From NCBI GenBank assembly GCA_003833135.1, contig QZLH01000121.1, positions 39,423 to 71,649 of the forward strand: a DNA stretch of 32,227 nt. The letters run 5' to 3'. Both the position numbers and the translations under genes were made by a program. Below the pieces are notes generated by a model. The model worked only from the letters and a program-made list of their open reading frames with translations. It was not told where the DNA came from and did not search any database. Position 1 is the stretch's first letter. Each line of letters starts with the position of its first letter. The DNA is from Oehlia diaphana (Eukaryota; Glomeromycota; Glomeromycetes; Glomerales; Glomeraceae). This document shows positions 1-10,613 of this stretch, piece by piece.

Positions 1-1259
1 TATGATGTGCTCAAACATAAATTATGTATGTGCTAAAATTAAAATATGTGATTTAATTTTTTTCAAAAATTCTCACATTATGTGATATTATTTGGTGAAA
101 TATGTATATTATTTGTAAAAAATTGCTTTATCCACCATTAAAATGCGAATTTATTTTTAATAACAAGGAAGTTAACATTACATGATGATGATTAGAACCT
201 TCGGAAAAACTGGTATTTTACTGAAAACTTTGGAAAAAACTTGTATTTTACTGCGGATTATGCGTTTCAATACAAGAAGATTCAAATTATGTGATTTTAT
301 GATGCGATTAATTAAAATTATGTATTTATCGCATAATTATTCGTTTTATGTGATATTATGCAATCACATAAAATCATCGTCCCTGATTCCGAGTCGATTT
401 AGGTCAATATGATTAGTCAATAATTTCAGTTATTATATATTTTTAATTTATCTATTGCTGCCCGTTAAGAAATGCAGTATTAGAATTTTGGAAAGCATTC
501 AGTAAAAATATACTTTCAGCGCATATTTCGGATAATTTGTGCTACTTTTTTTATAAATAATTAAATAAAAATGTAATATCATTTTTTTTTTATAATTTTG
601 AAACAGATGAATCGAAAATAATTTGATAATTTAATGTTTGTTTTCTATTTGATTTATTAATTACTTAAACTTCAATTCTTTTACTCCTGAGAATAATCAT
701 TTATTTTAAATATATTAAAAAAATCATAAGGATATGAAGATAAAAGCATTTCTAAAATAAAATACAGTATAAATACGAAGTAATTTAGCCGATTATGAGT
801 GGCCTTATAATAAAGTACATTGATCAATTAAGTAGTGATAATTTGCGCCAACATTTCTCATTTTCCAAAATTAGTTAGTGAACGGTCATTTTACAATAAA
901 ATATACCCACGAAAGGAAAAAATGAGATATGTTGTAACCAAAACAGAATTAGCGTAACTGATTGCGAAAGAATTTCGTTCATCGCTGTTTCAGAATTCTG
1001 CCCCATGCAAATTACTTAATAAAATAGATTACAGGATGATTAGTGGACAAAAACCGGACAATTTGTCCGGTAATCGTCCTGTAATTATAGTCACCTAGTA
1101 TTCACAACTTAAATTTTTGGGGCACAATTTCTCTCATACTAACCTCCTATGTTGATCACGCTGTTGATTTTTTCTGTGCAAGCAACCCATCTATATATAA
1201 TATATATACTATATATATAATTTCATAATTCGTTTTAATTATCTGTTGCTTTTTTTTAG
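1..1259. other. AT-rich spacer, no supported gene
   Basis: This stretch is very AT-rich with frequent stops in all frames. The only longer open frame, at about 182-412, has no recognisable motif and is probably chance. A pyrimidine-rich stretch ending in TTTTTTTTAG just before 1260 could be a splice acceptor for the coding-like block that follows. A short near-palindrome at 1028-1085 is listed separately. Confidence 0.6.
1028..1085. repeat. Short foldback (MITE-like) element
   Basis: The outer 15 bases (ATTACAGGATGATTA) are matched at the other end by their reverse complement with one mismatch. Inside, CCGGACAA and TTGTCCGG form a second perfect inverted pair around a single T at 1054-1070. 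The 58-bp unit can fold into a nearly complete hairpin. Small size, terminal inverted repeats and an intergenic position fit a tiny non-autonomous DNA transposon, but no target duplication is clear. Confidence 0.5.
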
Positions 1260-3980
1260 GGGAAAAAAATTTTCGTGAATAAATGTGAAAAACTTTATTT
1301 TATACGTGATGGTATCATCTATCGTGGAAAAGATGCTATCAATGCAAAAGAAGTAGAAGCCAAAAAGCTTGTAGACGAGCTAACTCCCTCGCTTAAAATA
1401 TTGCATATTCCACTGCTGATGATGCTGAATGATGCTGATGGTATTTTTAATGCTGATAATACCAATTATGACAATTGCGATGATGCCGATGATAAGAAAA
1501 ATAGCGACGAGGTATGCTACGTAAATTTATATAAATCCATTCATATCTGGCGGTTGTGATTGACACCATCTTTAATTCAGGATGAAGAAATTCTTTATGA
1601 CTTTTTCGACTTATTTTTAGAGGGAGTGGAATTGGCAAATGAAGATTTTGGGACTTATTATCTTTAGTATGGAACAAGAAGTTAACGAAATTAGGAAGAC
1701 TAGTATTTCTATAAAGGATGGTAAAACATTTGCTTGTATAGATTTGGTGGAAAATTACCATGAATGTTATAAGATAAAGACTAGAAATAGAAAGGCAATT
1801 GTATGCTTAAATAAAAAATGATTTCCACACTGAACTATTAAATTGTAAAATCGCAGGTGACAACAAGGCGATTAGTTGCTTAAGTGGAACTTGTGGACAC
1901 TGAATTATTAAATTATAAGAAAGCGGGGGACAGCAAGATGATTAAAGTTTAGATTTTATTGATTTACACTTTGAAGCATTAAATTATAAGACAATGCATG
2001 TGGGCAGCAAGGCGATTGGTGTTACAATAGGACTAATGCACAATTTGAATTATTTAATATTAAAAAATCAGGAGCTAGCAAAGATTATAGATGCCTAAAT
2101 GTGTTAGATAATGTTAGTTTTGGTAATTATTATGAAACTAAGGTCAGCCGCTAATGTCACTTTATCTGGTGTTAGTTCTTTTAACGTGTCAGTGACTTGG
2201 CATTCCTGTGTTAGATCTTCATTTTTAAATTTAGATTTGGGAACCCGTTTGCAACTTAGTATAGGATTTGGTTTAATTTACGGATAGTTCTAGAGATGGT
2301 TCCGGAAATGGTTCTAATAATGGAAATAGTTCCGATGACAAGAGTGACTCAAATAAAAATGGTTGTGGGGTAGTTCTAATGGAGGCTGTTCCAATAACAA
2401 AAGTGGCATAAATGAAAGTAGCCCTGAGAATATAAGGCACCAAGTAACTCAAATGAACATGGTTCTGGAGGTGGTTCCAATGAACGATAGACTTGATGAT
2501 AAAGACGGCCTAAATGAAGGTGGTTCCAATTATAAAAGCGATCTTAAGGTACCAATGAAGTTATCCCGATGACAAAGGTTGCCCTAATGTACAAGATGAA
2601 GGTTATAAAGGTGATCTTAAAGCATCAGATGAAGGTTTTTCTGACAGCGATCCTAGGACGCAAAATGAAAGTGATTATTCAATTGAAGTCGTTTTAAATG
2701 CTAGCTGCTGATGATGCCACTTTTATGCCATATGTCATTTTAAGCAGTTTCCTACAAGATCAACTATTTGAACCAAACGTAGATTAAATTTGGAATATAC
2801 TGTTGAAGAAAACATTTGGGATGACGAATAAATCTCGTTTCAGAGATGAGCAGAGCAATATACATTCTCATTCACATTCAAATTTGAACATCATCTTCAC
2901 GGAAAGTTATTCTCCTTCCATTGTTAATATTCCTCCATCTGGTGTCCTACACAAGAAACACGAGGTCGAGATAAAGATGTTATAATGAGGGCGTTTTTGG
3001 AAACAAAGGTTAGATGATTTAAATACCGGAAATCATGACACTAAACGCACATCCAAAGGAAATATTCATACTGAAAAAAGGTGTAATAATCATTTATTCT
3101 CAAATTTGCTATTTAGCAACAATAGTAATAGCGTCTATACTGGAAGTTCAAATTCTACTATCAATAATATTTCTTCGTCCTCATTTGTCTCTAATCAAAG
3201 TTCTACATAGAGAAATCAAAATTTTGGTGATGGAGACTTGCAAACAGGTAATGGCAAGAGAGAATAACCAAACAAACACAAGCAAAAACAATTGTAAAGT
3301 AGGCCATGTTAACAATAATTGTAATGAAAATGTTGGATTATCCATTTCGAACAGTGGAAGAGTTAAAGATTCACGAAAGCTAACAGCCTTTGAACGAGCT
3401 TTAGCGCTCTCTAAATAAATAAAAAATAAATAAAAAATGCCTCATTACAATCGCCATAGTCGCCACCACCATAATCGTCATTGACACATTGATGCCCCCT
3501 CTTCAATGGAGAAGTCCGATGACAAACTATCCAATAGAATTACGATGAGATAGAAACGATCAATACCACAATACATATGGTAAATCTCGTCAAGAGAGAA
3601 TATGTCCGAGTGCCCACATTTGCTTGCAGCACTCGTAGATTGTCCTCAGATTTTGCATCTAATAATTCTACATCTGATAATTCTATAAAACAAAAGCATC
3701 ATATTCCTATATTAGATAAGATATTCGTGGGAGTATCAAAAGGCATGCAGCTAAGCAAAATAAATAAGCCCAAGAGGATAGTGGAAATTCTACTTCCATT
3801 TCTAGTGATTCTAAACGTTCTACTGATAATAATCCATTATTCCAAAAGGAACCAAAAAAGGATGAAGATGAAGTTAAAGAAGATACAGAAGCTCCAAGCC
3901 CACAAAACCCATGCAAAAACCACTCACCCAGTGTCCTATGCTTCAGTTGTTTTGTTGGATCCAAAGGAAAGAAAGTGAAA
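1260..3980 (+). pseudogene. Decayed low-complexity protein-coding locus
   Basis: I do not recognise the family. Coding-like blocks follow one another on the plus strand in changing frames. Frame 1260-1511 (GKKIFVNKCEKLYFIRDGII...) ends at a possible GTATGC donor. A 69-bp intron (1512-1580) with a TTCAG acceptor would join it in phase to 1581-1667 (DEEILYDFFDLFLEGVELAN...). A shifted frame then carries KTSISIKDGKTFACIDL to about 1818. Next come repeated HTELLNYKKAGDSK-type peptides (1819-2095) and an open block at 2150-2286 (SANVTLSGVSSFNVSV). Ser/Gly/Asn/Asp-rich sequence (DGSGNGSNNGNSSDD) follows, then a His/Ser patch near 2860, an Asn/Ser-rich patch at 3085-3210 and an acidic block at 3850-3900. 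The last readable stretch is KNHSPSVLCFSCFVGSKGKK, with a stop at 3978-3980. Many stops and frameshifts separate the blocks. It may be one dead gene or two fused relics, and part of the 5' section could still be a small live gene. Confidence 0.42.
1819..2095 (+). repeat. Degenerate ~70-bp tandem repeat (23-residue peptide unit)
   Basis: About four units begin ACACTGAACTATTAAATTG, ACACTGAATTATTAAATTA, ACACTTTGAAGCATTAAATT and a weaker ACAATTTGAATTATTTAAT. Each is followed by a GGTGACAACAAGGCGATT-like segment. Translated, the unit reads HTELLNYKxAGDSKAI with small indels between units. A period near 69-70 bp, about 23 codons, suggests the array arose in a coding frame and then lost it. Confidence 0.55.
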
Positions 3981-5378
3981 TGAGTTGGTGGTATCATTTT
4001 CAGATTTTCTAATTTAAAATACTTGTAGATTCTTATAAAATATTATCATGCTCTGTATATAAAGGTTGATAATGTTTAAAGTAGTATAATTAGTATAATT
4101 AAAAAATAATGTTGCAATTTTATTAAAAAGTAATAAAGTATGATGAGTGTTATGACGAATAGCAAAATATGAACTTACATTTAATTTGTGTAGTATTAAA
4201 ATTTATTCCATGCTGTTATAGGAAGGCGTGTTACATAATAGTTATTGGGTAGGGAGTCGAAATATCACCGAACTGTAAAAATTATAATGTGAGATATTTA
4301 ATCTAAATGGCGTAATGCGTCAAACGTATCAAAGATATTTACGCAATAATAATTTATCAGTATGTTAAAAACGACATGATCTTATAAATAACTTATTTCC
4401 ATACGTATTTGTAATATCACGCGTTTAGAGCTTATAATCTTTTTGTGTCGATGAGTAGCTAATTTAATTATTGTATGGCGAATTTGTTTTTTTGCTGTTA
4501 TAGCTAAAATTTACTCTGTATATTCTAAAATCATATTATTCTGAATATGTATTGAAAGTAATTTAAAAGTAATTTATTACTCTTCAGTATGGGGCGTGTG
4601 TATGGTTATGCTATATTTCTATAAGTAATATATACCAATGGAAAGTATTATAATGAGACAGATAAATTCAACGAATTATCATTTTACACAGCTTATCGTA
4701 TAAATAATCTTTTAATTTTAAGAATTTTATTAATAATTTTTTTGAAAAGATCTTGTAATATAATTTTTTCACGGATATTTAATTTATGATAATTATAAAG
4801 TTATTAATAGAGAAATTTTTTTTTGTAATATTTTAACATAATGTTGTACTAGAATATTCTGAACTTTCAAACTTTGCGTCTAGTAAACTTATTTTTTCTT
4901 ATTCTTATAATTACGAGTTGAACTTTATATGCATAATTGAAAAAATTGGAAAATTTGAAGTTTATTTCATATTGGATAATAATTCTATTTCATATAAATT
5001 TCTTTTAGTTCACTTGGTTAAAGGTAGATTGGCAAACATAGCATGAATGTAAATAATTACTCAAAATATTGTTTAAATAATAAAAACATTTTTTGAAATA
5101 ATAAGAATATAGCGAAGAAGGCTAAAAACAATAATAATAATTACGACTACGTTACATTCGTGCGTCATATTAATTAGCGCAGTTGTCATTAAAGTAGTTA
5201 AATGTAACGATATGATACTGATATGATTCTCTTAAGTGAAAATTTGGAAAAACTTCATAAATTCATAAAAATTCGACTTCAAAGTATAAGTAAGTAAATA
5301 TATATTATTCAGGTCGAGATAATAAATAAACCAAATAAATAAATAAATATTATTCAATAAACCGTACACGTACATAAT
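3981..5378. other. AT-rich spacer, nothing recognisable
   Basis: I see no coding pattern, RNA gene or clear repeat over these 1.4 kb. A short AAATAA microsatellite lies at 5321-5356 near the 3' end of the minus-strand F-box gene and may supply its polyadenylation signals. Confidence 0.6.
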
Positions 5379-6836
5379 TCAATAATTAAAATCTATGTCT
5401 GCAACTTTAAATTCCTTGATAACTCCTGCTTTAATGTATTTTTTAATAATTTCCTTATTTTCTTTATATTTATCTAAGGACTTTATCAATTCATTATCAG
5501 TAATAATTACTAAGGAAAGCGGATTTAGCGGTACACGATTTTTCCAACTTATAAGAAGGGATTCTAATTCTCTTGGAAGTAATCTTTGAAGTACATCCAA
5601 TAAATGAAATAATATCAATTCAGAAAAATTTTCATGTGAATGTTTCACAACCGCTTCTATTATCTCCTTTTCGTTCAAAAATACACCACTACACCAAATT
5701 TGCAAACTTTCTAAATACTTGCAACTTTTTAAAACTATTTTAAACGATTCCAATTCACTTTTTCTATATCCGCAAGTAAGTTTCCTTAGATTTGTACAGA
5801 ATTTAGCTATTGATAAATTTAATGTAAAATCATAACTAAATCTATCTTCACCTATATATAATTCTTTTAAATTTTCTCCATTGTTTTCAAAGAATTTTAC
5901 TAATAAGCTGACTTCTGGAAGTGAATGAGTTATTTTTAAAATTTGCAATTGAGGAAAAATTGCAAATTGTAATCTTTCAAAACCTTCAAGATGATCTTCA
6001 TGGTCTAATGATAATACGAGCTCTTGTAAGTTTGTGAATTTAGTTATAAATGATAATGAAGTTTGATTTGATCTACGTAGATGTAATTTATTTAGATTAT
6101 TCGGAATTTTTTCCATTATTGAAGGAAGCAAATGCTTATCTTCCAGTTCTTCATCATCATCTTGTGTTATATTTAAGTAATTTAAATTTTTCTGAACAAA
6201 AATTAAATTTTCTAATTCTTCCGAAATAAAAGCCTTAATTAATATGTTTAATAATGATATTTTATGGCATTTTTTAGATAGGTAATAAAAAAATACATCC
6301 GAATTATTTGAATTACAAGATAATTCTGTAAGATTTTTTAAGCAATTATTTGCCCCAGGATAATCGACAAAGGGGATAACGGTTGCAATATTAGGGTCAA
6401 GAAGAGTTAACTTCTTTAATGAAGATGACTGATTCATAAACATTCTACTTATTTCCTGAACCGCTATACATTTAATATTGTCTATTTTTTCCAATGAATC
6501 AGATTTTAATGAAATATATTTTTGATTTATTAGAAGTTCCCCAATCTTATAATAAATTTTATCAATTGATAGAATTTTACAAAATGATGCATAATTAAAA
6601 ATTGGAGTTTTTAATGTTGTTATCAAATAATGAAATCCAATCTTGCATAAAATTTCTTTCGAATCGTTTGGAAGACAAGCAGTTATAGTATAATAATTTC
6701 GAATGTCGACCCAAAAAAATCTCACGGAAACCTTACACCAAAGACGGTTAACTAATATGCATGAATGTAAAGTTTTCATGTCATCTCTTAAATGTTCAAA
6801 TATATCGTTTAAGCAATCAACGGTAAGTCGTGCCAT
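5379..6836 (-). CDS. F-box/LRR protein (paralog 1)
   Basis: This is an intron-less 485-residue protein. The start is the ATG giving MARLTVDCLNDIFEHL. The frame stays open 14 codons further upstream, but only to a TTG, and the other paralogs also start at this position. Residues 1 to about 45 form an F-box (LTVDCLNDIFEHL...LHSCILVNRLWCKVSVRFFW). The rest is a leucine-rich repeat array with family blocks such as CLPNDSKEIL, FNYASFCKILSID, LTELSCNSN and LNLSIAKFCTNLRKL, ending in IIKKYIKAGVIKEFKVADID. F-box proteins normally bind Skp1 in SCF ubiquitin ligases while the LRR part selects the substrate; the target here is unknown. It lies head-to-tail with the next F-box gene (7754-9187) on the same strand. 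Acidic EDD/DDDEE patches near residues 230-245 are specific to this copy. Long A/T homopolymers lie just upstream of the start. Confidence 0.92.
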   Translation of the reverse strand: MARLTVDCLNDIFEHLRDDMKTLHSCILVNRLWCKVSVRFFWVDIRNYYTITACLPNDSKEILCKIGFHYLITTLKTPIFNYASFCKILSIDKIYYKIGELLINQKYISLKSDSLEKIDNIKCIAVQEISRMFMNQSSSLKKLTLLDPNIATVIPFVDYPGANNCLKNLTELSCNSNNSDVFFYYLSKKCHKISLLNILIKAFISEELENLIFVQKNLNYLNITQDDDEELEDKHLLPSIMEKIPNNLNKLHLRRSNQTSLSFITKFTNLQELVLSLDHEDHLEGFERLQFAIFPQLQILKITHSLPEVSLLVKFFENNGENLKELYIGEDRFSYDFTLNLSIAKFCTNLRKLTCGYRKSELESFKIVLKSCKYLESLQIWCSGVFLNEKEIIEAVVKHSHENFSELILFHLLDVLQRLLPRELESLLISWKNRVPLNPLSLVIITDNELIKSLDKYKENKEIIKKYIKAGVIKEFKVADIDFNY

Positions 6837-6979
6837 TTTTTTTAAATGGTTTACTAGGATTGTTTTAATGTGTTTCAATTTAAAAATTTTTTTTTTTTTA
6901 AACTTTAAAAAAAAGAAAATGGGCTATTTTAATAATGATTTACGTCTGTGTTACAAACATAAATTCTATTGCGTAATCG

Positions 6980-7696
6980 TGTGATGATTTATCAATTGTT
7001 GTTAAAAAAAAATCATAGACAAATACCGTACCATTCCAAAATTAAACAACCATTTTTTGAATTTAGTTCCGGACAAAATCATTGTCATATTTCTGGTCAA
7101 AATCGTCATAATGCGGGCTAGGTCGGAGGGGTTGTTTAATTTCGGAATGGTACGGTATTTGTCTATGATTAAAATTTTGTTCAAGTTAGTGGTGCATGCT
7201 CTTAAGTGAAAACTCGGAAAACTGCATCAACTTCAATGTATATAAGGGAATTACATTTATGAAATTTAGCAAAAACCCTGCTGTGCCCTCGGGAATTAAA
7301 ATTGACTTCATACAGAAACATCAAGCTTTTTTCCTAAAAAATGTCAAATAATGACGCGCCTTTAACACTGGAAAAATTGGTTAGATAATGGAAAAATTGA
7401 TTAGACGCAAGATTTGAGTACAAAAAAAATTTTGAGCTCATTTTTGACTGTTCACTAATAAATTTGTGACTTAAATAGGAATTTGGTGACTAAAATGCTG
7501 TCAAATATTTATTTAATTTGACATGACGGACAAATTTGGGGTATTTCATAAATCCGCCATGATGATAATATTATAATCCCAACTGGGAAACCGCATATAT
7601 TATACATATTATATAAAAGTATTTAAGTAATGTTTACGTTGAACTTTATTATTTCAGTGATATTTCAATGATACAATGTTTAAAGAATACTATGTA

Positions 7697-7730
<34 letters not shown>

Positions 7731-7753
7731 AAATTTTGATAATTGAGTTGTTA
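6980..7753. other. Spacer between two F-box genes
   Basis: It holds the 160-bp foldback element at 7011-7170 and otherwise AT-rich sequence without a gene. A motif CTCTTAAGTGAAAA at about 7199 also occurs at about 5231, so it lies 3' of both minus-strand F-box genes and is probably left from their duplication. A run of T followed by about 26 A lies at 7697-7733, next to the 3' end of the second gene. Confidence 0.6.
7011..7170. mobile_element. MITE-like foldback element with 41-bp terminal inverted repeats
   Basis: The left arm (7011-7051, beginning AATCATAGACAAATACCGTA) and right arm (7130-7170, ending TACGGTATTTGTCTATGATT) are reverse complements over 41 bases with one mismatch. The roughly 78-bp centre is unrelated to the arms and has no coding capacity. 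Both flanks are A/T runs, so a target duplication cannot be defined. Size and near-perfect arms suggest a young non-autonomous DNA transposon. The minus-strand open frame across it is a by-product of the palindrome. Confidence 0.75.
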
Positions 7754-9187
7754 TTAATTATATTCTTCATCATCGAAATCTGTAACTTTAAATTTCTTAA
7801 TAACTCCTAATTTAATATATTTTTTGATAACTTCCATATTTTCATCATACTTATCTAGGGAGCCTTCACAAATATAATTAGTAACAACTACCAAAGTAAT
7901 TGACTTTAGTGGTACATGACTTGTCCAACTTTTAAAAAAGGATTCTAATTCTTCTGGAAATGATCTTAATTGTTTGCTAAATAGATGATATAATATTAAT
8001 TCAGTAATATTTTGTGAATATTTCGCAACTGCTTTCAATGCCTCCTTCTCGCTCGAATAATAACCTCCACATAAAATTTTAATACTTTCTAAATATTTAC
8101 AATTATCAGAAATCATTTTCAATGTTTCCAACTTATTATTCTTAAATCCAATACAAAGCTTTTTTAGATTTGGACAGAACTTCGCTATGGTTAAATGTAA
8201 AAAATTTTCATTACAATTTCCAATACCACCTATATAAATTTCCTTTAAATTTTTTCCGTTATTTTCTAAAAAATTTATTAATAACTCATCTCTTGGGCAT
8301 ACCCTTCGAATTCTCAAAACTTGTAACTGTGGAAAAATTGCATATTGGAATTTTTCAAAATCTTTAAATTGTCCTTCATAATCGAATGATAATATGAGCT
8401 CTTGTAAATTTATAAATTTAGTGATAAATAATAATGAAATAAAATTTGCGCTAGTTAAATTTAATTTGATTAAAATATTTGGAAGTTTTGTTATTAATGA
8501 AGGAAGTGTATCTTTCAGATTGGAATATTGTGTTATACTAACGTATTTTAAATTTTTCTGAATAGAAATCAAATCTGCTAATCCATTTGAAATATTCCTA
8601 TCAATAATAATTTCTAATAAAATTATATTGTGACATGTTTTAGATAATTGATAAAAAAATTCGGACGAAATATTTGAATTACAACGTAATTCTGAAAGAT
8701 TTTTTAAACAATCATTTGCTCCAGGATAATAGACAAAGGGAATAAAATTTATAAATGAAGGATGAAGAAAAGTCAAACTTTTTAAAGAAGAGGTCTGATT
8801 CATAAGCATTTTGCATATTTCTTGCATTACTAGATGTATATTATTATGAATATTTTGCAATAAAGTGGATTTTTGATTTTTAAGAAGTTCCCCAATTTTA
8901 TAATGAACTTTGTCAATTGATAGAATTTTACAAAATGATGCATAATTAAAAATTGGAGGTTTTAATGTTGAGATCAAATTATTAAATCCAATCTTACATA
9001 AAATTTCTTTTGAATCGTTTGGAAGACAAGCGATTATAGTATAGTAATTTCGAATTTCAATCCAAAAAATTCTCACAGAAATTTCACACCAAAGATGGTT
9101 AACTAATATGCATGAATGTAGAGTTTTCGCATCATCTTTTAAATATTCCAAAATATAATTTAAACAATCAACGGGAAGTTGAGACAT
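7754..9187 (-). CDS. F-box/LRR protein (paralog 2)
   Basis: This intron-less 477-residue protein begins MSQLPVDCLNYILEYL, with the F-box over about residues 1-45 (LHSCILVNHLWCEISVRIFW). The LRR array follows with the shared blocks CLPNDSKEILCKIGF, FNYASFCKILSID, LSELRCNSN, LENNGKNLKEIYIGG and LTIAKFCPNLKKL. The C-terminus is VIKKYIKLGVIKKFKVTDFD plus an acidic tail. It is closest to paralog 1 (5379-6836), sharing strand, block order and phrases such as KILCKIGF and NYASFCKILSIDK. The two are therefore a tandem duplication. By family it is an SCF substrate adaptor, with unknown substrate. The frame is intact and there is no sign of decay. Confidence 0.93.
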   Translation of the reverse strand: MSQLPVDCLNYILEYLKDDAKTLHSCILVNHLWCEISVRIFWIEIRNYYTIIACLPNDSKEILCKIGFNNLISTLKPPIFNYASFCKILSIDKVHYKIGELLKNQKSTLLQNIHNNIHLVMQEICKMLMNQTSSLKSLTFLHPSFINFIPFVYYPGANDCLKNLSELRCNSNISSEFFYQLSKTCHNIILLEIIIDRNISNGLADLISIQKNLKYVSITQYSNLKDTLPSLITKLPNILIKLNLTSANFISLLFITKFINLQELILSFDYEGQFKDFEKFQYAIFPQLQVLRIRRVCPRDELLINFLENNGKNLKEIYIGGIGNCNENFLHLTIAKFCPNLKKLCIGFKNNKLETLKMISDNCKYLESIKILCGGYYSSEKEALKAVAKYSQNITELILYHLFSKQLRSFPEELESFFKSWTSHVPLKSITLVVVTNYICEGSLDKYDENMEVIKKYIKLGVIKKFKVTDFDDEEYN

Positions 9188-10613
9188 TTTGAATTAAAAG
9201 AGTGTGTAGAGTGTGTAGACTAAAAATAAAAAATGCCGCTATCTTGTTATCTTAAATGATTTACAACTGTGTTACGACATATTTATTTAATTATTTACGC
9301 CACTCCATTACGTAAACTGCATAATTATCATGTGACAACTTATTATCACACGGCCCTATAGGATCATGCTGATTTTATTTGACCGTTATTGTACAATATT
9401 TGATATCAATAGTTTATTTGCGTACAATATTGATATCGATAGTTTATTTGCATACAATATCGAATATTGATAGTTTATTGGAGCATGATCTGCATTAGCC
9501 GTACGATAGATAATATAGATATTGTACGGCGGTATTTAAATTGGTATGACGTTAACAATATAAATACAACACTACGTCCCTAGCCCTAACAGTTGAGCTA
9601 AGTGGCAAAGAACGGTACTTCAATACATAAATTCATGATTCTTTGCTAATCTGATCGACAAGAACATATAAATTAGCTTTGACTAAAGTAAAAAGATATT
9701 AATTAGCTTTAGTCATTTAATTTTATTACTTTTAAATATTAAGTAATAAAGATCTCTTAGATCACTTATGAATTATTATTAATTATATTGAAAATTTGTT
9801 TGACCTGATCGATTTTACACCTAATTCACTGTTTTGTGCGACTAAAATATGATACATGAAATCGTTACACTTCATTTATCATAAGTATGCTTGATTCCAG
9901 CAGTTTAAATTCTTATTTGAGAATTTTATATTAAACTGTGCCCAATAATTTATCCACATTAGGGTTGGATCAGTCCTGACAGGATTGGTCTTCACGGTCT
10001 TCGGTCCAAAATCTGAGGACCGGACTGGGATCGATTCTTATATATTATATAATTTTATTCATTCAAACAATTACGTTTACAATATTAATTAAATTTAAGG
10101 CGTTATTTAACTTTTGTTATTAGTAAATTAACATAATTAAATTCATAACATTCATAATGATACTTATAATTTGCATTCAATAACGATGGTGTTATGCAAT
10201 AATAAATATTTTAAAATACTATAACACTACAAATCGAGATTTGGATTCTTTCAGTTATAGGTAAATGATTCTATTCGAATGCTATTAAAATTAATTAGTA
10301 GTGATGGGATACGTCATAGACAACTACGTGATCGACATATATGATTAATTACATCACGCCTTGTGATTTCTTACTGCGTATTAACTCGCGATCCCGGTAA
10401 TTCGGCTTTTTGATTTTTCCGGTATCGATCTGTCTTTTCAACATCTACCATTTTTATGATTGGTACTTTCTATTTCCGTATTGGTAACTTTTTTTGCACT
10501 TCACTTTCTTAGTAAGTGGTATCACTAGTAAGTTTAAAAGAATACATTTTTAATATTTCTTCCAACTTTTTAATACGAAACTCTTATTTTAAAATTCATT
10601 AAAATTTTTGAAG
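9188..10613. other. Divergent intergenic region between F-box genes
   Basis: The minus-strand gene ending at 9187 and the plus-strand gene starting at 10614 diverge from here, so both promoters should lie in this 1.4 kb. It contains the dispersed repeat at 9343-9573. At 9960-10040 there is a GC-richer stretch where GGTCC/GGACC words recur (TCGGTCC ... GGACCGGACTGG). No gene is seen. Confidence 0.6.
9343..9573 (+). repeat. Dispersed foldback repeat, copy A
   Basis: This begins TATCACACGGCCCTATAGGA and runs through TCATGCTGATTTTATTTGACC, several GTACAATATTGATATCGATAGTTT-type words, and GAGCATGATCTGCATTAGCC GTACGATA. It ends near GACGTTAAC...ATAAATACAAC. Near-identical words in the same order are found in reverse at 28124-28347 and partly at 12297-12375. 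GATCATGCT near one end and AGCATGATC near the other are inverted. It looks like a non-coding, non-autonomous transposon family. Confidence 0.75.

Noticed and set aside
1447..1761. 104-codon minus-strand frame opposite the 1260-1821 block
   Set aside because: The plus strand there has a consistent frame plus splice sites; the minus frame has no motif.
6837..6878. Longer N-terminus for the F-box gene starting at 6836
   Set aside because: The extension begins with TTG, not ATG, and the other paralogs all start at the equivalent of 6836. The same reasoning places the start of the third copy at 10614 rather than the TTG at 10608.
7002..7184. 60-codon minus-strand open frame
   Set aside because: It spans the foldback element exactly, and its two ends are mirror translations of the inverted repeat.
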